Assembly (NCBI GenBank): GCA_021847015.1
Contig: JAJZVW010000012.1
Location: 1 to 64,000 of the forward strand
DNA length: 64,000 nt
Direction: 5' to 3'
From: Pseudomonadota bacterium
Lineage (GTDB): Bacteria > Pseudomonadota > Alphaproteobacteria > Rhodospirillales > Magnetospirillaceae
Shown: positions 33,876-42,742 of the stretch, one piece after another
How positions within the stretch are numbered: the first letter of the stretch is position 1
How the letters are laid out: each line of letters begins with the position of its first letter
Made by a program: the position numbers and the translations under genes
The notes under the pieces: generated by a model
Seen by the model: only the letters and a program-made list of their open reading frames with translations
Databases searched by the model: none
Told to the model about the DNA's origin: nothing

Positions 33876-36152
33876 ATGGGCTTTGTGGGGAGGACTGCTC
33901 TGGTGGCGGGGATCATCGCCTCCGCCGCTCTGCCCGCTATGGCGCAGCAGGCCCCACGCATCCGCCAGATCATCGTTCAGGGCACCCAGCGCATCGAGAT
34001 CGAGACGGTCAAGTCCTACATGGCGATCGCCGAGGGCGACCCCTACGATTCGGAGCGGGTCGACCGCTCGCTCAAGACCCTCTACAACACCGGCCTGTTC
34101 GCGGACGTCACCATCCGCCAGGAGGGGGACACGCTGGTGGTCCGCGTGGTGGAAAACCCGATCATCAACCGCCTGGCGTTCGAGGGCAACAAGCGGATCA
34201 AGGAAGACCAGCTGAAATCCGAGGTCCAGCTGCGCCCGCGCACGGTGTATTCGCGCACCAAGGTGCTGGCGGACGTCAAACGCATCCTCGACCTCTACCG
34301 CCGCCAGGGCCGCTTCGCCGCCACGGTCGATCCCAAGATCATCCAGTTGGAACAGAACCGCGTCGATCTGGTGTTCGAGATCAACGAGGGGCCGCCGGCC
34401 TACGTCAAGCGCATCAATTTCGTCGGCAACCACTTCTACGACGAGGGCAAGCTGCGCGAGACGATCCGGACCAAGGAGGAACGCTGGTACCGGTTCCTCA
34501 GCTCGGACGACACCTACGACCCCGACCGCCTCACCTATGACCGGGAATTGCTGCGCCGCTTTTACCTGAAGCACGGTTTCGCCGATTTCCGCGTCACTTC
34601 TGCGGTGGCCGAGCTGACGCCGGACCGGGAAGGGTTCTTCATCACCTTCACCATCGACGAAGGCAAGCGCTACAAGTTCGGCACGTCCGACATCAAGGCC
34701 CAGCTCAAGGACCTCAAGGTCGACGAGTTGCGTCCCCTGCTCGTCAGCAAGCCGGGTGACTGGTACAACGGCGACCAGGTCGAGAAGATCGTCCAGAACC
34801 TGACCGACGCCGCCGGCAGCCGGGGCTTCGCCTTCGTGGACGTGCGGCCCGAGGTGAAGCGCAACCCCGAGAAGCGCACGGTCGATATCGTCTACAACAT
34901 CAAGGAGGGACCCCGGGTCTACGTCGATCGCATCGACATCACCGGCAACTCCCGCACCCTCGACAAGGTCATCCGCCGCGAAATGGCGCTGGTGGAGGGC
35001 GACGCCTTCAACACCGCCAAGATCCGCCTGTCCCAGCAGCGCATCCGGGACCTCGACTTCTTCGAGAAGGCCAACGTCACCAACGTGCCGTCCGAATCCG
35101 CCCCCGACCGCACCACCGTCAAGGTGGACGTGACGGAGAAGTCCACCGGCGACCTCAGCTTCGGCGTCGGCTGGTCGAGCGTGGTCGGCCCGCTGGCGCA
35201 GGTGTCCATGCAGGAGCGCAACCTGCTCGGCACCGCCCAGAACGTGCGGGCGACGGTGGCGTTCGGTACCCTGGAGCAGGATCTCAGCCTGTCCTACACC
35301 CAGCCCTATCTGTTCGACCGCCGGCTGGTGGGCGGCGTCGACCTGTTCTCCACCAAGCGCGACCTGCAATACGAGGCGGGATACAATTACGAGACCAACG
35401 GCGGCGCGCTGCGGCTCGGCTATCAGCTGTCCGACAACCTGAGCCAGGGCTGGAAGTACACCCTCAAGGAGGACAAGGTCGACGGCGTCCTGCCCGGTTC
35501 CTCCCTCTATATCGTGGACCAGGAAGGCATTGCCATCCTGTCATCGGTCGAGCACGACATGGCCTACGACCGCCGCGACAGCAAGGTGGACCCGACCGAA
35601 GGCTACGTGGTGCATATGTCCAACGAATATGCCGGTCTGGGCGGCAACGAGTACTTCGTGCGCAACAATCTGGGCGGCAACCAGTATTTCCCGGTGGCCG
35701 AGCAGGTGGTGCTGATGCTCAGCGCCAACGGCGGCTACATCTACAGCCTGAACGGCGATCCCGTGCGCATCACCGAACGCTACTTCCTGGGCGGCGACAC
35801 CCTGCGCGGCTTCTACGACATGGGCGTGGCTCCGCGCGACGACGCCACCCAGGACGCCATCGGCGGCATCTGGCAGTATTACGGCACGGCCCAATTGCAG
35901 TTCCCGCTCGGCCTGCCCGAGGAATACGGCGTCGGCGGCCGGCTGTTCAGCGATTTCGGCGCGATCGGCCCGACGCCCGATTCCTCGCAGGGCCTGGTCG
36001 ATCAATCCCTGGCGCCGCGCGTCTCGATCGGCACCGGCATCAGTTGGAAATCGCCGATGGGACCGATCGCCATCGACGTCGCCTATCCGATCATCCGGCA
36101 GCCGTTCGACAAGATTGAGATCCTTCATTTCAACATGGGCACGAGGTTCTGA
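33876..36152 (+). CDS. bamA: Outer membrane protein assembly factor BamA
   Basis: BamA inserts beta-barrel proteins into the outer membrane. The 758-residue precursor has a signal peptide (cut after PAMA), five POTRA domains (about 25-350, first one IRQIIVQGTQRIEIETVKSYM), and a 16-strand barrel with the lid-lock VRITERYFLGGDTLRGFYDMGVAPRD. The protein ends in Phe (HFNMGTRF), the usual outer-membrane insertion signal. ATG 33876 is preferred over a TTG three bases earlier. ompH follows at once. Confidence 0.97.
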   Translation: MGFVGRTALVAGIIASAALPAMAQQAPRIRQIIVQGTQRIEIETVKSYMAIAEGDPYDSERVDRSLKTLYNTGLFADVTIRQEGDTLVVRVVENPIINRLAFEGNKRIKEDQLKSEVQLRPRTVYSRTKVLADVKRILDLYRRQGRFAATVDPKIIQLEQNRVDLVFEINEGPPAYVKRINFVGNHFYDEGKLRETIRTKEERWYRFLSSDDTYDPDRLTYDRELLRRFYLKHGFADFRVTSAVAELTPDREGFFITFTIDEGKRYKFGTSDIKAQLKDLKVDELRPLLVSKPGDWYNGDQVEKIVQNLTDAAGSRGFAFVDVRPEVKRNPEKRTVDIVYNIKEGPRVYVDRIDITGNSRTLDKVIRREMALVEGDAFNTAKIRLSQQRIRDLDFFEKANVTNVPSESAPDRTTVKVDVTEKSTGDLSFGVGWSSVVGPLAQVSMQERNLLGTAQNVRATVAFGTLEQDLSLSYTQPYLFDRRLVGGVDLFSTKRDLQYEAGYNYETNGGALRLGYQLSDNLSQGWKYTLKEDKVDGVLPGSSLYIVDQEGIAILSSVEHDMAYDRRDSKVDPTEGYVVHMSNEYAGLGGNEYFVRNNLGGNQYFPVAEQVVLMLSANGGYIYSLNGDPVRITERYFLGGDTLRGFYDMGVAPRDDATQDAIGGIWQYYGTAQLQFPLGLPEEYGVGGRLFSDFGAIGPTPDSSQGLVDQSLAPRVSIGTGISWKSPMGPIAIDVAYPIIRQPFDKIEILHFNMGTRF

Positions 36153-36153
36153 C

Positions 36154-36840
36154 ATGGGGGGCAAGCGGGCCGTGCGCCTCGGCGCGGGCGTCGGTGCGGT
36201 CCTGCTGCTGCTGTCGCTGTGCGGTGCGCCCGTTGCGGACGCGGCGGAGACGGCGCCGTCGAACGCGCCGCTCCCCCAGTCCGTGATCATCGTCGTGGAC
36301 CCGCAGGCCGCGATGCAGCAATCGAAAGCCGGACAGGCCATTCGCGTCGAGCACGACAAGTATCGCCAAAAATATCAGACCGAGTTCGAGACCATACGCA
36401 AATCGCTTACCGAAGACGGCAACGACTTGGCCAAGCAGAAGCCGGTCATGAAGCAGGAAATCTGGCAGAAGAAAGCGCGCGCGTTCGACCAGAGGGTGTA
36501 CGAGTTCAATCAGCGTTATCAGAGCGCCAACCTCGCCGTCGAAAAATCCTATCGCGAAGCCATGGGGGAGCTGGGCCAGGCTTTCGCGGACGTGACCGCC
36601 GAGGTGGCCAACGAAGTGGGCGCCAATCTCGTCCTTCCCATTCAGCAGGTCGTCCTGCACGATCCCCGGATGGATATGACCAAGGCGGTGATCGAACGCA
36701 TGAACCGGAAGTACCCGTCGGTCACGTTTCCGGTTCCGGTGATCAAGGCGGATTCCGCGGCCGCCGATCCCGACCCGGCGGCGGCGCCGTATTCCGGCGC
36801 GGCAGGCGCGCAAGCCGCACCGAAGGAAAGGAAGAACTGA
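36154..36840 (+). CDS. ompH: OmpH/Skp family periplasmic chaperone
   Basis: Skp-like proteins hold unfolded outer membrane proteins in the periplasm and pass them to BamA, encoded just upstream. The 228-residue product has a signal peptide (LGAGVGAVLLLLSLCGAPVADA) and a long charged helical middle (KYRQKYQTEFETIRKSLTEDGNDLAKQKPVMKQEIWQKKARAFDQRVYEFNQRYQ) that would form the coiled-coil tentacle. The low-complexity Ala/Pro tail is not conserved. Start at ATG 36154, one base after the bamA stop. Confidence 0.88.
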   Translation: MGGKRAVRLGAGVGAVLLLLSLCGAPVADAAETAPSNAPLPQSVIIVVDPQAAMQQSKAGQAIRVEHDKYRQKYQTEFETIRKSLTEDGNDLAKQKPVMKQEIWQKKARAFDQRVYEFNQRYQSANLAVEKSYREAMGELGQAFADVTAEVANEVGANLVLPIQQVVLHDPRMDMTKAVIERMNRKYPSVTFPVPVIKADSAAADPDPAAAPYSGAAGAQAAPKERKN

Positions 36841-36843
36841 GTC

Positions 36844-37878
36844 ATGGCTGACCCCCGGTTCTTTTCCCTGGCCGGACCATTCACGCTCGGCCGGCTGGCC
36901 GAGCTTTCCGGCGCCGAGATGGCGCCCGGCGCGGATGCCGGGGCGGTCTTCTCGGACGTGGCGGCGCTCGACGCCGCGGGGGCGAGCGACATCGGCTTTC
37001 TCGACAATCGCAAGTATATGGCGGATTTCATCGCCTCCAAGGCGGGCGCCTGCGTGGTTCACCCCGACATGGCGCCCCGCGCGCCGGCGGGCATGCTGCT
37101 GCTGCTGTCGCCCGATCCCTACCGGGCCTATGCCCACATCGCCCAGGCCTTCTATCCGGTGACGCCTCCCGAGCCTTGGGTGGCGCCGACCGCATGGGTG
37201 GACCCCACCGCCCGGATCGCCGAGGGCTGCCGTATCGAGCCGGGCGCGGTGATCGGCGCGCGCGCCGAAATCGGGCGGCGCTGCCGGATCGGCGCCAATG
37301 TGGTGGTCGGCGACGGCGTGGCGATCGGCGACGAGTGCGTCCTGGGCGCCAACGCCACGCTGTCCCACGCCATTCTCGGCAATCGGGTGGTCATCTATCC
37401 CGGCGCCCGTATCGGCCAGGACGGTTTCGGCTTCGCCATGGGGCCCGAGGGGCACCTGAAGGTGCCCCAACTCGGCCGCGTCGTCATCGGCAACGGGGTG
37501 GAGATCGGCGCCAACACCACCATCGATCGCGGTGCCGGACCCGATACCGTCATCGGCGATGGCTGCATGATTGATAATCTGGTGCAGATTGGGCACAACG
37601 TTCAACTTGGACGGGGGTGCGTGATCGTCGCTCAGGTCGGCATTTCGGGATCGACCCGCATCGGCGATTTCGTCGCCGCCGGGGGACAGGCCGGCATCAC
37701 CGGCCATCTGCGGATCGGCAGCGGCGCCCGCATCGCCGCGCAAAGCGGCGTCATGCGCGATATCGCGGCCGGCGAGACGGTCGGCGGCGCCCCGGCGGTG
37801 CCCATGGCCGAATGGCTGCGCCAATCCGCGCTGTTGGGCAAGTTGGGGCGGCGGAAAGGGCGGCTGCCGCCGGAGTGA
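36844..37878 (+). CDS. lpxD: UDP-3-O-acylglucosamine N-acyltransferase
   Basis: LpxD adds the N-linked 3-hydroxyacyl chain to the lipid A precursor, using acyl-ACP. The 344-residue protein has an N-terminal uridine-binding domain ([22 protein letters not shown]) and a left-handed beta-helix of hexapeptide repeats ([14 protein letters not shown] through [15 protein letters not shown]) with the catalytic His in [25 protein letters not shown]. The lpxD-fabZ-lpxA order is conserved in proteobacteria. Confidence 0.96.
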   Translation: MADPRFFSLAGPFTLGRLAELSGAEMAPGADAGAVFSDVAALDAAGASDIGFLDNRKYMADFIASKAGACVVHPDMAPRAPAGMLLLLSPDPYRAYAHIAQAFYPVTPPEPWVAPTAWVDPTARIAEGCRIEPGAVIGARAEIGRRCRIGANVVVGDGVAIGDECVLGANATLSHAILGNRVVIYPGARIGQDGFGFAMGPEGHLKVPQLGRVVIGNGVEIGANTTIDRGAGPDTVIGDGCMIDNLVQIGHNVQLGRGCVIVAQVGISGSTRIGDFVAAGGQAGITGHLRIGSGARIAAQSGVMRDIAAGETVGGAPAVPMAEWLRQSALLGKLGRRKGRLPPE

Positions 37879-37934
37879 ACGTTAGGGTAACGGGGCCGCC
37901 TGACGGGCCCCGAGTGGCTACGAAGAGGGGACCG

Positions 37935-38405
37935 ATGGAAACCGCTCTGGGCGACGGCCAGCCGTCGCGGACGATCGATATCAACCGCATCGTCGAGATG
38001 ATCCCGCACCGCTATCCCTTTCTGATGGTGGACCGGGTCATCGAGGTGGTGCCTGACCGAAGCGCCATCGGCATCAAGAACGTCAGCATCAACGAACCGT
38101 TCTTCCAGGGACACTTCCCGCAAAGGCCGATCATGCCGGGCGTGCTGATCATCGAATCCATGGCGCAGACCGCGGCGGTGCTGGTGGTCGAGACCCTGGG
38201 CCCCTCGGCCGAAGGGAAGCTGGTCTATTTCATGAGCGTGGACAACGCCCGTTTCCGCAAGCCGGTGGGGCCGGGCGACCAGCTCCACGTCCACGTCCAC
38301 AAGGAGCGTTCGCGCGGCAATGTGTGGCGTTTCCGGGCCGAGGCCAAGGTGGACGGCGTCCTGATGGCCGAAGCGACCTATGCCGCCATGATCATGGATA
38401 GCTGA
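37935..38405 (+). CDS. fabZ: 3-hydroxyacyl-[ACP] dehydratase FabZ
   Basis: FabZ dehydrates 3-hydroxyacyl-ACP in fatty acid elongation and so competes with LpxA/LpxD for the same substrate; this competition balances phospholipid and lipid A. The 156-residue hot-dog protein has [13 protein letters not shown] and the catalytic block [23 protein letters not shown] with His60 and Glu74. Start at ATG 37935. It overlaps lpxA by one base. Confidence 0.97.
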   Translation: METALGDGQPSRTIDINRIVEMIPHRYPFLMVDRVIEVVPDRSAIGIKNVSINEPFFQGHFPQRPIMPGVLIIESMAQTAAVLVVETLGPSAEGKLVYFMSVDNARFRKPVGPGDQLHVHVHKERSRGNVWRFRAEAKVDGVLMAEATYAAMIMDS

Positions 38406-39208
38406 TGGCCGTCATCCATCCCACCGCCCTGGTCGATCCCAAGGCCAGGATCGCCGATACGGTCAGCATCGGCCCCTTCTGCGTCGTCGACGGCGACGTC
38501 ACCCTGGGCGACGGCGTCGAACTGCTGTCCCACGTGGTCGTCACCGGGCGCACGACCGTCGGCGACGGCACGCGCATCTTTCCGTTCGCCTCCATCGGGC
38601 ACCGGCCCCAGGACCTCAAGTACCGGGGCGAGCCATCGACGCTGGAGATCGGGCGCAACAACCAGATCCGCGAATACGTCACCATCCAGCCGGGGACCGA
38701 GGGCGGGGGCATGGTGACCAGGGTCGGCGACAATTGCCTGTTCATGGCCAGCGCCCATGTCGCCCACGACTGCATCGTCGCCGACAACGTCATCATGGCC
38801 AACAACGCCACCCTGGCCGGGCACGTCACGGTCGGCGAGTTCGCGTTCCTGGGCGGCCTGTCGGCGGTTCACCAGTTCGTGCGCATCGGCCGGCACGCCA
38901 TGATCGGCGGCATGTCCGGGGTCGAGGCCGACGTCATCCCCTTCGGCATGGTGATCGGCAACCGCGCCCATCTCAACGGCCTCAACATCGTCGGGCTCAA
39001 GCGGCGCGGCTTCTCGCGCGAAGACATCCACAGCTTGCGCAACGCCTACCGCATGCTGTTCGCGCCCGAAGGGACGCTCCAGGAGCGGGTGGCCGACGTC
39101 GAGGCCCAGTTCAGCGCCAATACGGTGGTGGCGGAAATCGTCGCCTTCATCCGCGCGGAAACCAGCCGTCAGCTCTGCACGCCGTCGTTCGGCAGCGATG
39201 CGACCTGA
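38405..39208 (+). CDS. lpxA: UDP-N-acetylglucosamine acyltransferase
   Basis: LpxA carries out the first step of lipid A synthesis, moving a 3-hydroxyacyl chain from ACP to UDP-GlcNAc. The 267-residue protein is a hexapeptide beta-helix (IHPTALVDPKARIADTVSIGPF onward) with the active-site segment MASAHVAHDCIVADNV (about 115-129) and a helical C-terminal domain. It starts in the fabZ stop codon. A core repeat separates it from lpxI. Confidence 0.97.
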   Translation: MAVIHPTALVDPKARIADTVSIGPFCVVDGDVTLGDGVELLSHVVVTGRTTVGDGTRIFPFASIGHRPQDLKYRGEPSTLEIGRNNQIREYVTIQPGTEGGGMVTRVGDNCLFMASAHVAHDCIVADNVIMANNATLAGHVTVGEFAFLGGLSAVHQFVRIGRHAMIGGMSGVEADVIPFGMVIGNRAHLNGLNIVGLKRRGFSREDIHSLRNAYRMLFAPEGTLQERVADVEAQFSANTVVAEIVAFIRAETSRQLCTPSFGSDAT

Positions 39209-39229
39209 GCTGAAACCTTAAGCGTCGGT

Positions 39230-39335
39230 GTCATCCCGACGGGGCGGAGCGAGTGGAGGGATCTTTCGGGAACGGCGCCCATTGGCGGAAACGCCGCCGG
39301 TGCCGGAAAGATCCCTCGGCTGCGCTCGGGATGAC
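39230..39335. repeat. Core palindromic repeat between lpxA and lpxI
   Basis: A 106-bp palindrome, GTCATCCCGACGG to CTCGGGATGAC, with GGAGGGATCTTTC and GGAAAGATCCCTC arms around a GC-rich inner hairpin. It interrupts the lipid A run, and may cause the only large gap (145 bases) between lpxD and lpxB apart from the lpxD-fabZ spacer. Confidence 0.8.
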
Positions 39336-39353
39336 AGGAAGGCAAAGGATGGA

Positions 39354-40208
39354 ATGACCGAATCCAACTCCGCGTCCGCCGCTCCCAAGCTCGGCATCAT
39401 CGCCGGCGGGGGGGAGTTTCCGGGGCTGGTGATCGCCGCCTGCCGGGCCGAGGGTCGGGATTTCCATGTGCTGGCCCTGGTCGGCCATGCCGATCCGCAG
39501 GTGATCGGCGACGCGCCGGCGGACTGGATACGGCTGGGGGAGACCGGAACCGGCTTCAGGCGCCTGCACCAGGCCGGCGTCGAAGAGGTGACCATGATCG
39601 GCCCGGTGCGGCGGCCGAGCCTCAGGGAGCTGGCCCCCGATCTGCGCACGGCCGGGTTTTTCGCCAAGGTCGGCCTCAAGGCGCTGGGCGACGACGGGCT
39701 GTTGCGCGCCGTGGTGCGCGAGCTGGAAAGCGAGGGGTTCCGGGTCGTCGGCGCCCATGAGGTGCTGGCCGATTGCCTGGCGCCCGCAGGCGATCTCGGG
39801 CGCCTGTCGCCCGATGCCCAGGCGCGGGCCGACATCGCCCGCGGCCTGGAGGTGGCCCGTGGCCTGGGCGCGCTGGATGTGGGCCAGGCGGTAGTCGTGC
39901 AGCAGGGCATCGTCCTGGGTGTCGAGGCCGCCGAGGGCACCGACAGGCTGATCCGGCGTTGCGCCGATTTGAGGCGCGAGGGTGCGGGCGGGGTGCTGGT
40001 CAAGGTCAGGAAGCCGGGCCAGGACCGCCGCATCGACCTGCCCGCCATCGGCCTGACCACGCTGTGCGAGGCCGCCGCCGCCGGCCTGCGGGGCATCGCC
40101 GTCGAGGCGGGCGGAAGCCTTATCCTCGGCCGCGACCGCCTGGCGGAGGAGGCGGATCGCCTGGGGCTGTTCATCACCGGCATCGGCGCGGGCGCCGGTC
40201 CGTCCTGA
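39354..40208 (+). CDS. lpxI: UDP-2,3-diacylglucosamine pyrophosphatase LpxI
   Basis: LpxI hydrolyses UDP-2,3-diacylglucosamine to lipid X; it is the alphaproteobacterial replacement for LpxH and is unrelated to it. The 284-residue product has the family pattern: LGIIAGGGEFPGLVIAACRAEGRDFHVLAL, the middle KVGLKALGDDGLLRAVVREL, and a C-terminal domain with QAVVVQQGIVLGVEAAEGTD and GGVLVKVRKPGQDRRIDLPAIGLTT. The open frame runs upstream through the repeat, but the ATG at 39354 is the family start. Confidence 0.95.
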   Translation: MTESNSASAAPKLGIIAGGGEFPGLVIAACRAEGRDFHVLALVGHADPQVIGDAPADWIRLGETGTGFRRLHQAGVEEVTMIGPVRRPSLRELAPDLRTAGFFAKVGLKALGDDGLLRAVVRELESEGFRVVGAHEVLADCLAPAGDLGRLSPDAQARADIARGLEVARGLGALDVGQAVVVQQGIVLGVEAAEGTDRLIRRCADLRREGAGGVLVKVRKPGQDRRIDLPAIGLTTLCEAAAAGLRGIAVEAGGSLILGRDRLAEEADRLGLFITGIGAGAGPS

Positions 40209-40224
40209 ACCGCGGGAGGGCGGC

Positions 40225-41400
40225 ATGGCACCTCGGATCTACGTCATTGCCGGCGAGCCGTCGGGCGACCTTCTCGGCGGGCGCCTGATGGCCGGTCTGA
40301 AGGCGGCCACCCGCGGGACCGCGACCTTCGCCGGCATCGGCGGCGAGGCCATGCGCGCCGAGGGCTTGCAAAGCCTGTTTCCCATGGCGGAATTGTCGGT
40401 GATGGGCCTGGTCGAGGTGCTGCCCCGCATCCCGCGCATCCTGCGCCGCGTCGGCGAGACCGTGGCCGACATCGAACGCCTGCGCCCCGACGCCGTGGTC
40501 ACCATCGATTCGTGGGGCTTCACCGGGCGGGTGCAGAAGCGGCTGAAGGCCCGCTGCCCCGACATTCCCCGCATCCATTACGTTGCGCCCATGGTGTGGG
40601 CGTGGAAACCCGACCGCACCCGGAAACTGGCGGCGGTTCTGGACCGGCTGCTGACGCTGCTGCCGTTCGAGCCCCAGTGGTTCGTCAAGGACGGTCTGCC
40701 CTCGGTCCATGTCGGCCATCCGGTGGTCGAGAGCGGGGCGGAGACGGGCGACGGCGCCGCCTTCCGCGCGCGGCACGGCATCGCGCCGGACGCGCCGGTG
40801 CTGGTGGTTCTGCCGGGCAGCCGGCATTCCGAAACCTCGCGCCTGCTGCCGGTCTTCGCTGGCGCCGTGCGGCGATTGGCCGAGCGTCAACCCGGCTTGA
40901 CGGTGGTGGTGCCGACGGTGGAGACCGTGGCCGCCGAGGTCAAGGCGGCGGTCGCCCATTGGGCGGTGCCGGCCCGGGTGGTGGAGAACCGCGCCGAGAA
41001 GTACGACGCCTTCGCCGCCGGCACGGCGGCCCTGGCGGCATCGGGGACGGTGGCGCTGGAACTGGCGTTGGCGCGACTGCCGTCGGTGATCGCCTATCGG
41101 GTGTCGCCCCTGTCCGCCTTCGTCGCCACCCGCTTTCTCGGGCTGAAGGTGAAATACGCGACCCTGGTGAACATGGTGATGGATGCGCCGGTGATGCCCG
41201 AGTTCCTGCAGACGGATTGCACGGAGGAGCGGCTGGCGGAGGCCGTGGGCGCGCTGCTGGCGGATGCGGGCGCGCGCGCCCGGCAGATCGAACGGGCGGG
41301 CGAGGCCATGCGCCGCCTGGGCTATGGGGGGCCGAGCCCCAGCGCGCGGGCGGCCGAGGCCGTGCTCGCGGTCATTCACGACAAGGAGGCCAAGGCATGA
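40225..41400 (+). CDS. lpxB: Lipid-A-disaccharide synthase
   Basis: LpxB joins lipid X with UDP-2,3-diacylglucosamine to form the tetra-acyl disaccharide core. The 391-residue glycosyltransferase has IYVIAGEPSGDLLGGRLMAGL, FAGIGGEAMRAEGLQSLFPMAELSVMGLVEVLPRIP, HYVAPMVWAWKPDR, and VLPGSRHSETSRLLPVF followed by the acceptor-side ASGTVALELALARLPSV. Full length. GGGAGGG precedes the ATG. It overlaps the glyoxalase gene (ATGA). Confidence 0.97.
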   Translation: MAPRIYVIAGEPSGDLLGGRLMAGLKAATRGTATFAGIGGEAMRAEGLQSLFPMAELSVMGLVEVLPRIPRILRRVGETVADIERLRPDAVVTIDSWGFTGRVQKRLKARCPDIPRIHYVAPMVWAWKPDRTRKLAAVLDRLLTLLPFEPQWFVKDGLPSVHVGHPVVESGAETGDGAAFRARHGIAPDAPVLVVLPGSRHSETSRLLPVFAGAVRRLAERQPGLTVVVPTVETVAAEVKAAVAHWAVPARVVENRAEKYDAFAAGTAALAASGTVALELALARLPSVIAYRVSPLSAFVATRFLGLKVKYATLVNMVMDAPVMPEFLQTDCTEERLAEAVGALLADAGARARQIERAGEAMRRLGYGGPSPSARAAEAVLAVIHDKEAKA

Positions 41401-41792
41401 GCACCGGCTGGCGGATGCTGCACACCATGATCCGGGTCGGCGACCTGGATCGCTCGATCGACTTCTACACCCGCCTTCTGGGGATGACGCTCCTGCGGCG
41501 GCAGGACTATCCCGAGGGCCGCTTCACCCTGGCCTTCGTTGGCTACGGGGACGAGGCCGGGCATACCGTGCTCGAACTCACCCACAACTGGGACACCAAG
41601 GGCTACGACCTCGGCACCGGCTTCGGCCACATCGCGCTGGGCGTGCCCGACATTTACGCCGCCTGCGACGCGCTGGCCCGCGACGGCGTCACGATCCCGC
41701 GCCCGCCGGGCCCCATGAAGCACGGCACCACGGTGATCGCCTTCGCCGAGGACCCCGACGGCTACCGCATCGAACTGATCGAGCGGAAATAG
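41397..41792 (+). CDS. gloA: Lactoylglutathione lyase (glyoxalase I)
   Basis: GloA isomerises the methylglyoxal-glutathione adduct to lactoylglutathione. The 131-residue protein has the two-half VOC fold with expected metal ligands: MLHTMIRVGDLDRSIDFYTRLLGMTLLRR (His9), EAGHTVLELTHNW (Glu), FGHIALGVPDI (His), and DPDGYRIELIERK (Glu). The length fits the single-fold bacterial enzyme. It overlaps lpxB by four bases and ends 12 bases from the convergent mercury cassette. Confidence 0.95.
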   Translation: MSTGWRMLHTMIRVGDLDRSIDFYTRLLGMTLLRRQDYPEGRFTLAFVGYGDEAGHTVLELTHNWDTKGYDLGTGFGHIALGVPDIYAACDALARDGVTIPRPPGPMKHGTTVIAFAEDPDGYRIELIERK

Positions 41793-41804
41793 TCCTGCGT
41801 CTCG

Positions 41805-42023
41805 TCACCCCGAGCCGCAGCACCCGCGCTGCTGCTGGATCGGCGGGCACGTTACCGAACCGAACGAGCAAAACACGCAGCAATCGCCCGGATTTGGGCG
41901 CAGCATCGTCTTGCAGTTGCCGCATTCGTAGAAGAACTGGCAGGCGTCCGTGGGCATGGTTTCCCGCTTGGCGAAACCGCAATGCGGGCAGGTCAGCACG
42001 GATTCAAGAACGATGGCGCTCAT
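41805..42023 (-). CDS. GDCCVxC-domain small cysteine protein of the mer cassette
   Basis: A 72-residue protein with twelve cysteines, arranged as CPHC, CGNC, GDCCVFC, TC and GCC. The GDCCVxC signature names a family found beside mercury genes; its biochemical role is not established, but soft-metal binding is a fair inference. It follows merP by seven bases and would be the third gene of merT-merP-orf. No signal peptide is evident, so it is probably cytoplasmic. Confidence 0.85.
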   Translation of the reverse strand: MSAIVLESVLTCPHCGFAKRETMPTDACQFFYECGNCKTMLRPNPGDCCVFCSFGSVTCPPIQQQRGCCGSG

Positions 42024-42030
42024 TGTGGCA

Positions 42031-42306
42031 TCACTTCTGTAGGGTGGAAGGATAGCCGGCGTTCGCGGTCGCCTTGGTCAGCGCTTCGGGCCGGACCTTG
42101 TCGGGATCATAGGTGACGGTGGCCGTTTTGGTGTCGAAATCGACAGTGGCGGTGCTCACGCCGGGCATCTTTTCAAGCGACTTCCTGACCGTGATTGGAC
42201 ACAGCGGGCACGTCATGTTCTGCACGTCGAGCGTGACGGTTTTCGGGGCGGCGGCCAGCGCCGCGACGGGCAACGCGGCGAGTGCGGCGATGAGCAGTTT
42301 GCGCAT
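42031..42306 (-). CDS. merP: Periplasmic mercury-binding protein MerP
   Basis: MerP captures Hg(II) in the periplasm and passes it to MerT. The 91-residue precursor has a signal peptide (LLIAALAALPVAALAA) and one heavy-metal-associated domain with the paired cysteines in NMTCPLCPITVRKSLEKMPGV, the MerP form of the GMTCxxC motif, plus the late NAGYPSTL segment. It lies 12 bases after merT. Confidence 0.95.
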   Translation of the reverse strand: MRKLLIAALAALPVAALAAAPKTVTLDVQNMTCPLCPITVRKSLEKMPGVSTATVDFDTKTATVTYDPDKVRPEALTKATANAGYPSTLQK

Positions 42307-42318
42307 GGGACGCTCCTT

Positions 42319-42666
42319 TCAGTAGAACAGCGGGGCGAGCCACGGCACGGCCAGCAGGCCGAGCGACAGGGTGGCGACGATCCAGAACGTGATCCGCCGC
42401 CGCTTGATCGTGCGCGGACCGGCGCACGGCGTGCCCGGTGCGCAGATCCCCGGCACGAGGTGGAGCTTGCGGAAGGCCAGCCCAAGGAACAGCAGCGTCA
42501 GGCCGATGAAGATGGGCCGGTACGGCTCCATCGCCGTCAAACTCCCGACCCACGTGCCGCCGACGCCAAGCACCAGCAGCACAAGCGGACCGACGCAGCA
42601 CACCGACGCGCCGATGGCGGCCAGTACGCCCGCGATCAGCGAACCATTTCCCGCGGGTTGCGCCAC
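42319..42666 (-). CDS. merT: Mercuric ion transporter MerT
   Basis: MerT carries Hg(II) across the inner membrane. The 115-residue protein has three membrane helices. The first contains the adjacent cysteine pair of IGASVCCVGPLVLL, and the loop before the third has the second pair (ICAPGTPC), as in classic MerT. GTG start after CAAGGAGA. It is the first gene of the operon and is transcribed divergently from merR across a mer-type operator. Confidence 0.94.
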   Translation of the reverse strand: MAQPAGNGSLIAGVLAAIGASVCCVGPLVLLVLGVGGTWVGSLTAMEPYRPIFIGLTLLFLGLAFRKLHLVPGICAPGTPCAGPRTIKRRRITFWIVATLSLGLLAVPWLAPLFY

Positions 42667-42699
42667 AGATGTCTCCTTGATCCCGATTGCCCAAGTGCT

Positions 42700-42731
42700 A
42701 CCCTAAATCCCGTACCTAAGTACGGAATCAA
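42700..42731 (-). promoter_or_regulatory. MerR operator and merT promoter
   Basis: On the minus strand: -35 TTGATT (complement of 42726-42731), then a dyad CCGTAC-N4-GTACGG (42710-42725), then a -10 of TAGGGT or TTAGGG near 42700-42706. The spacer is therefore 19-20 bases, the over-long spacing that MerR corrects by untwisting DNA when Hg(II) binds. The dyad matches the core of the Tn501/Tn21 mer operator. merR lies 11 bases from its other side, so MerR also likely controls itself. Confidence 0.88.
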
Positions 42732-42742
42732 GGGGGAAAACG

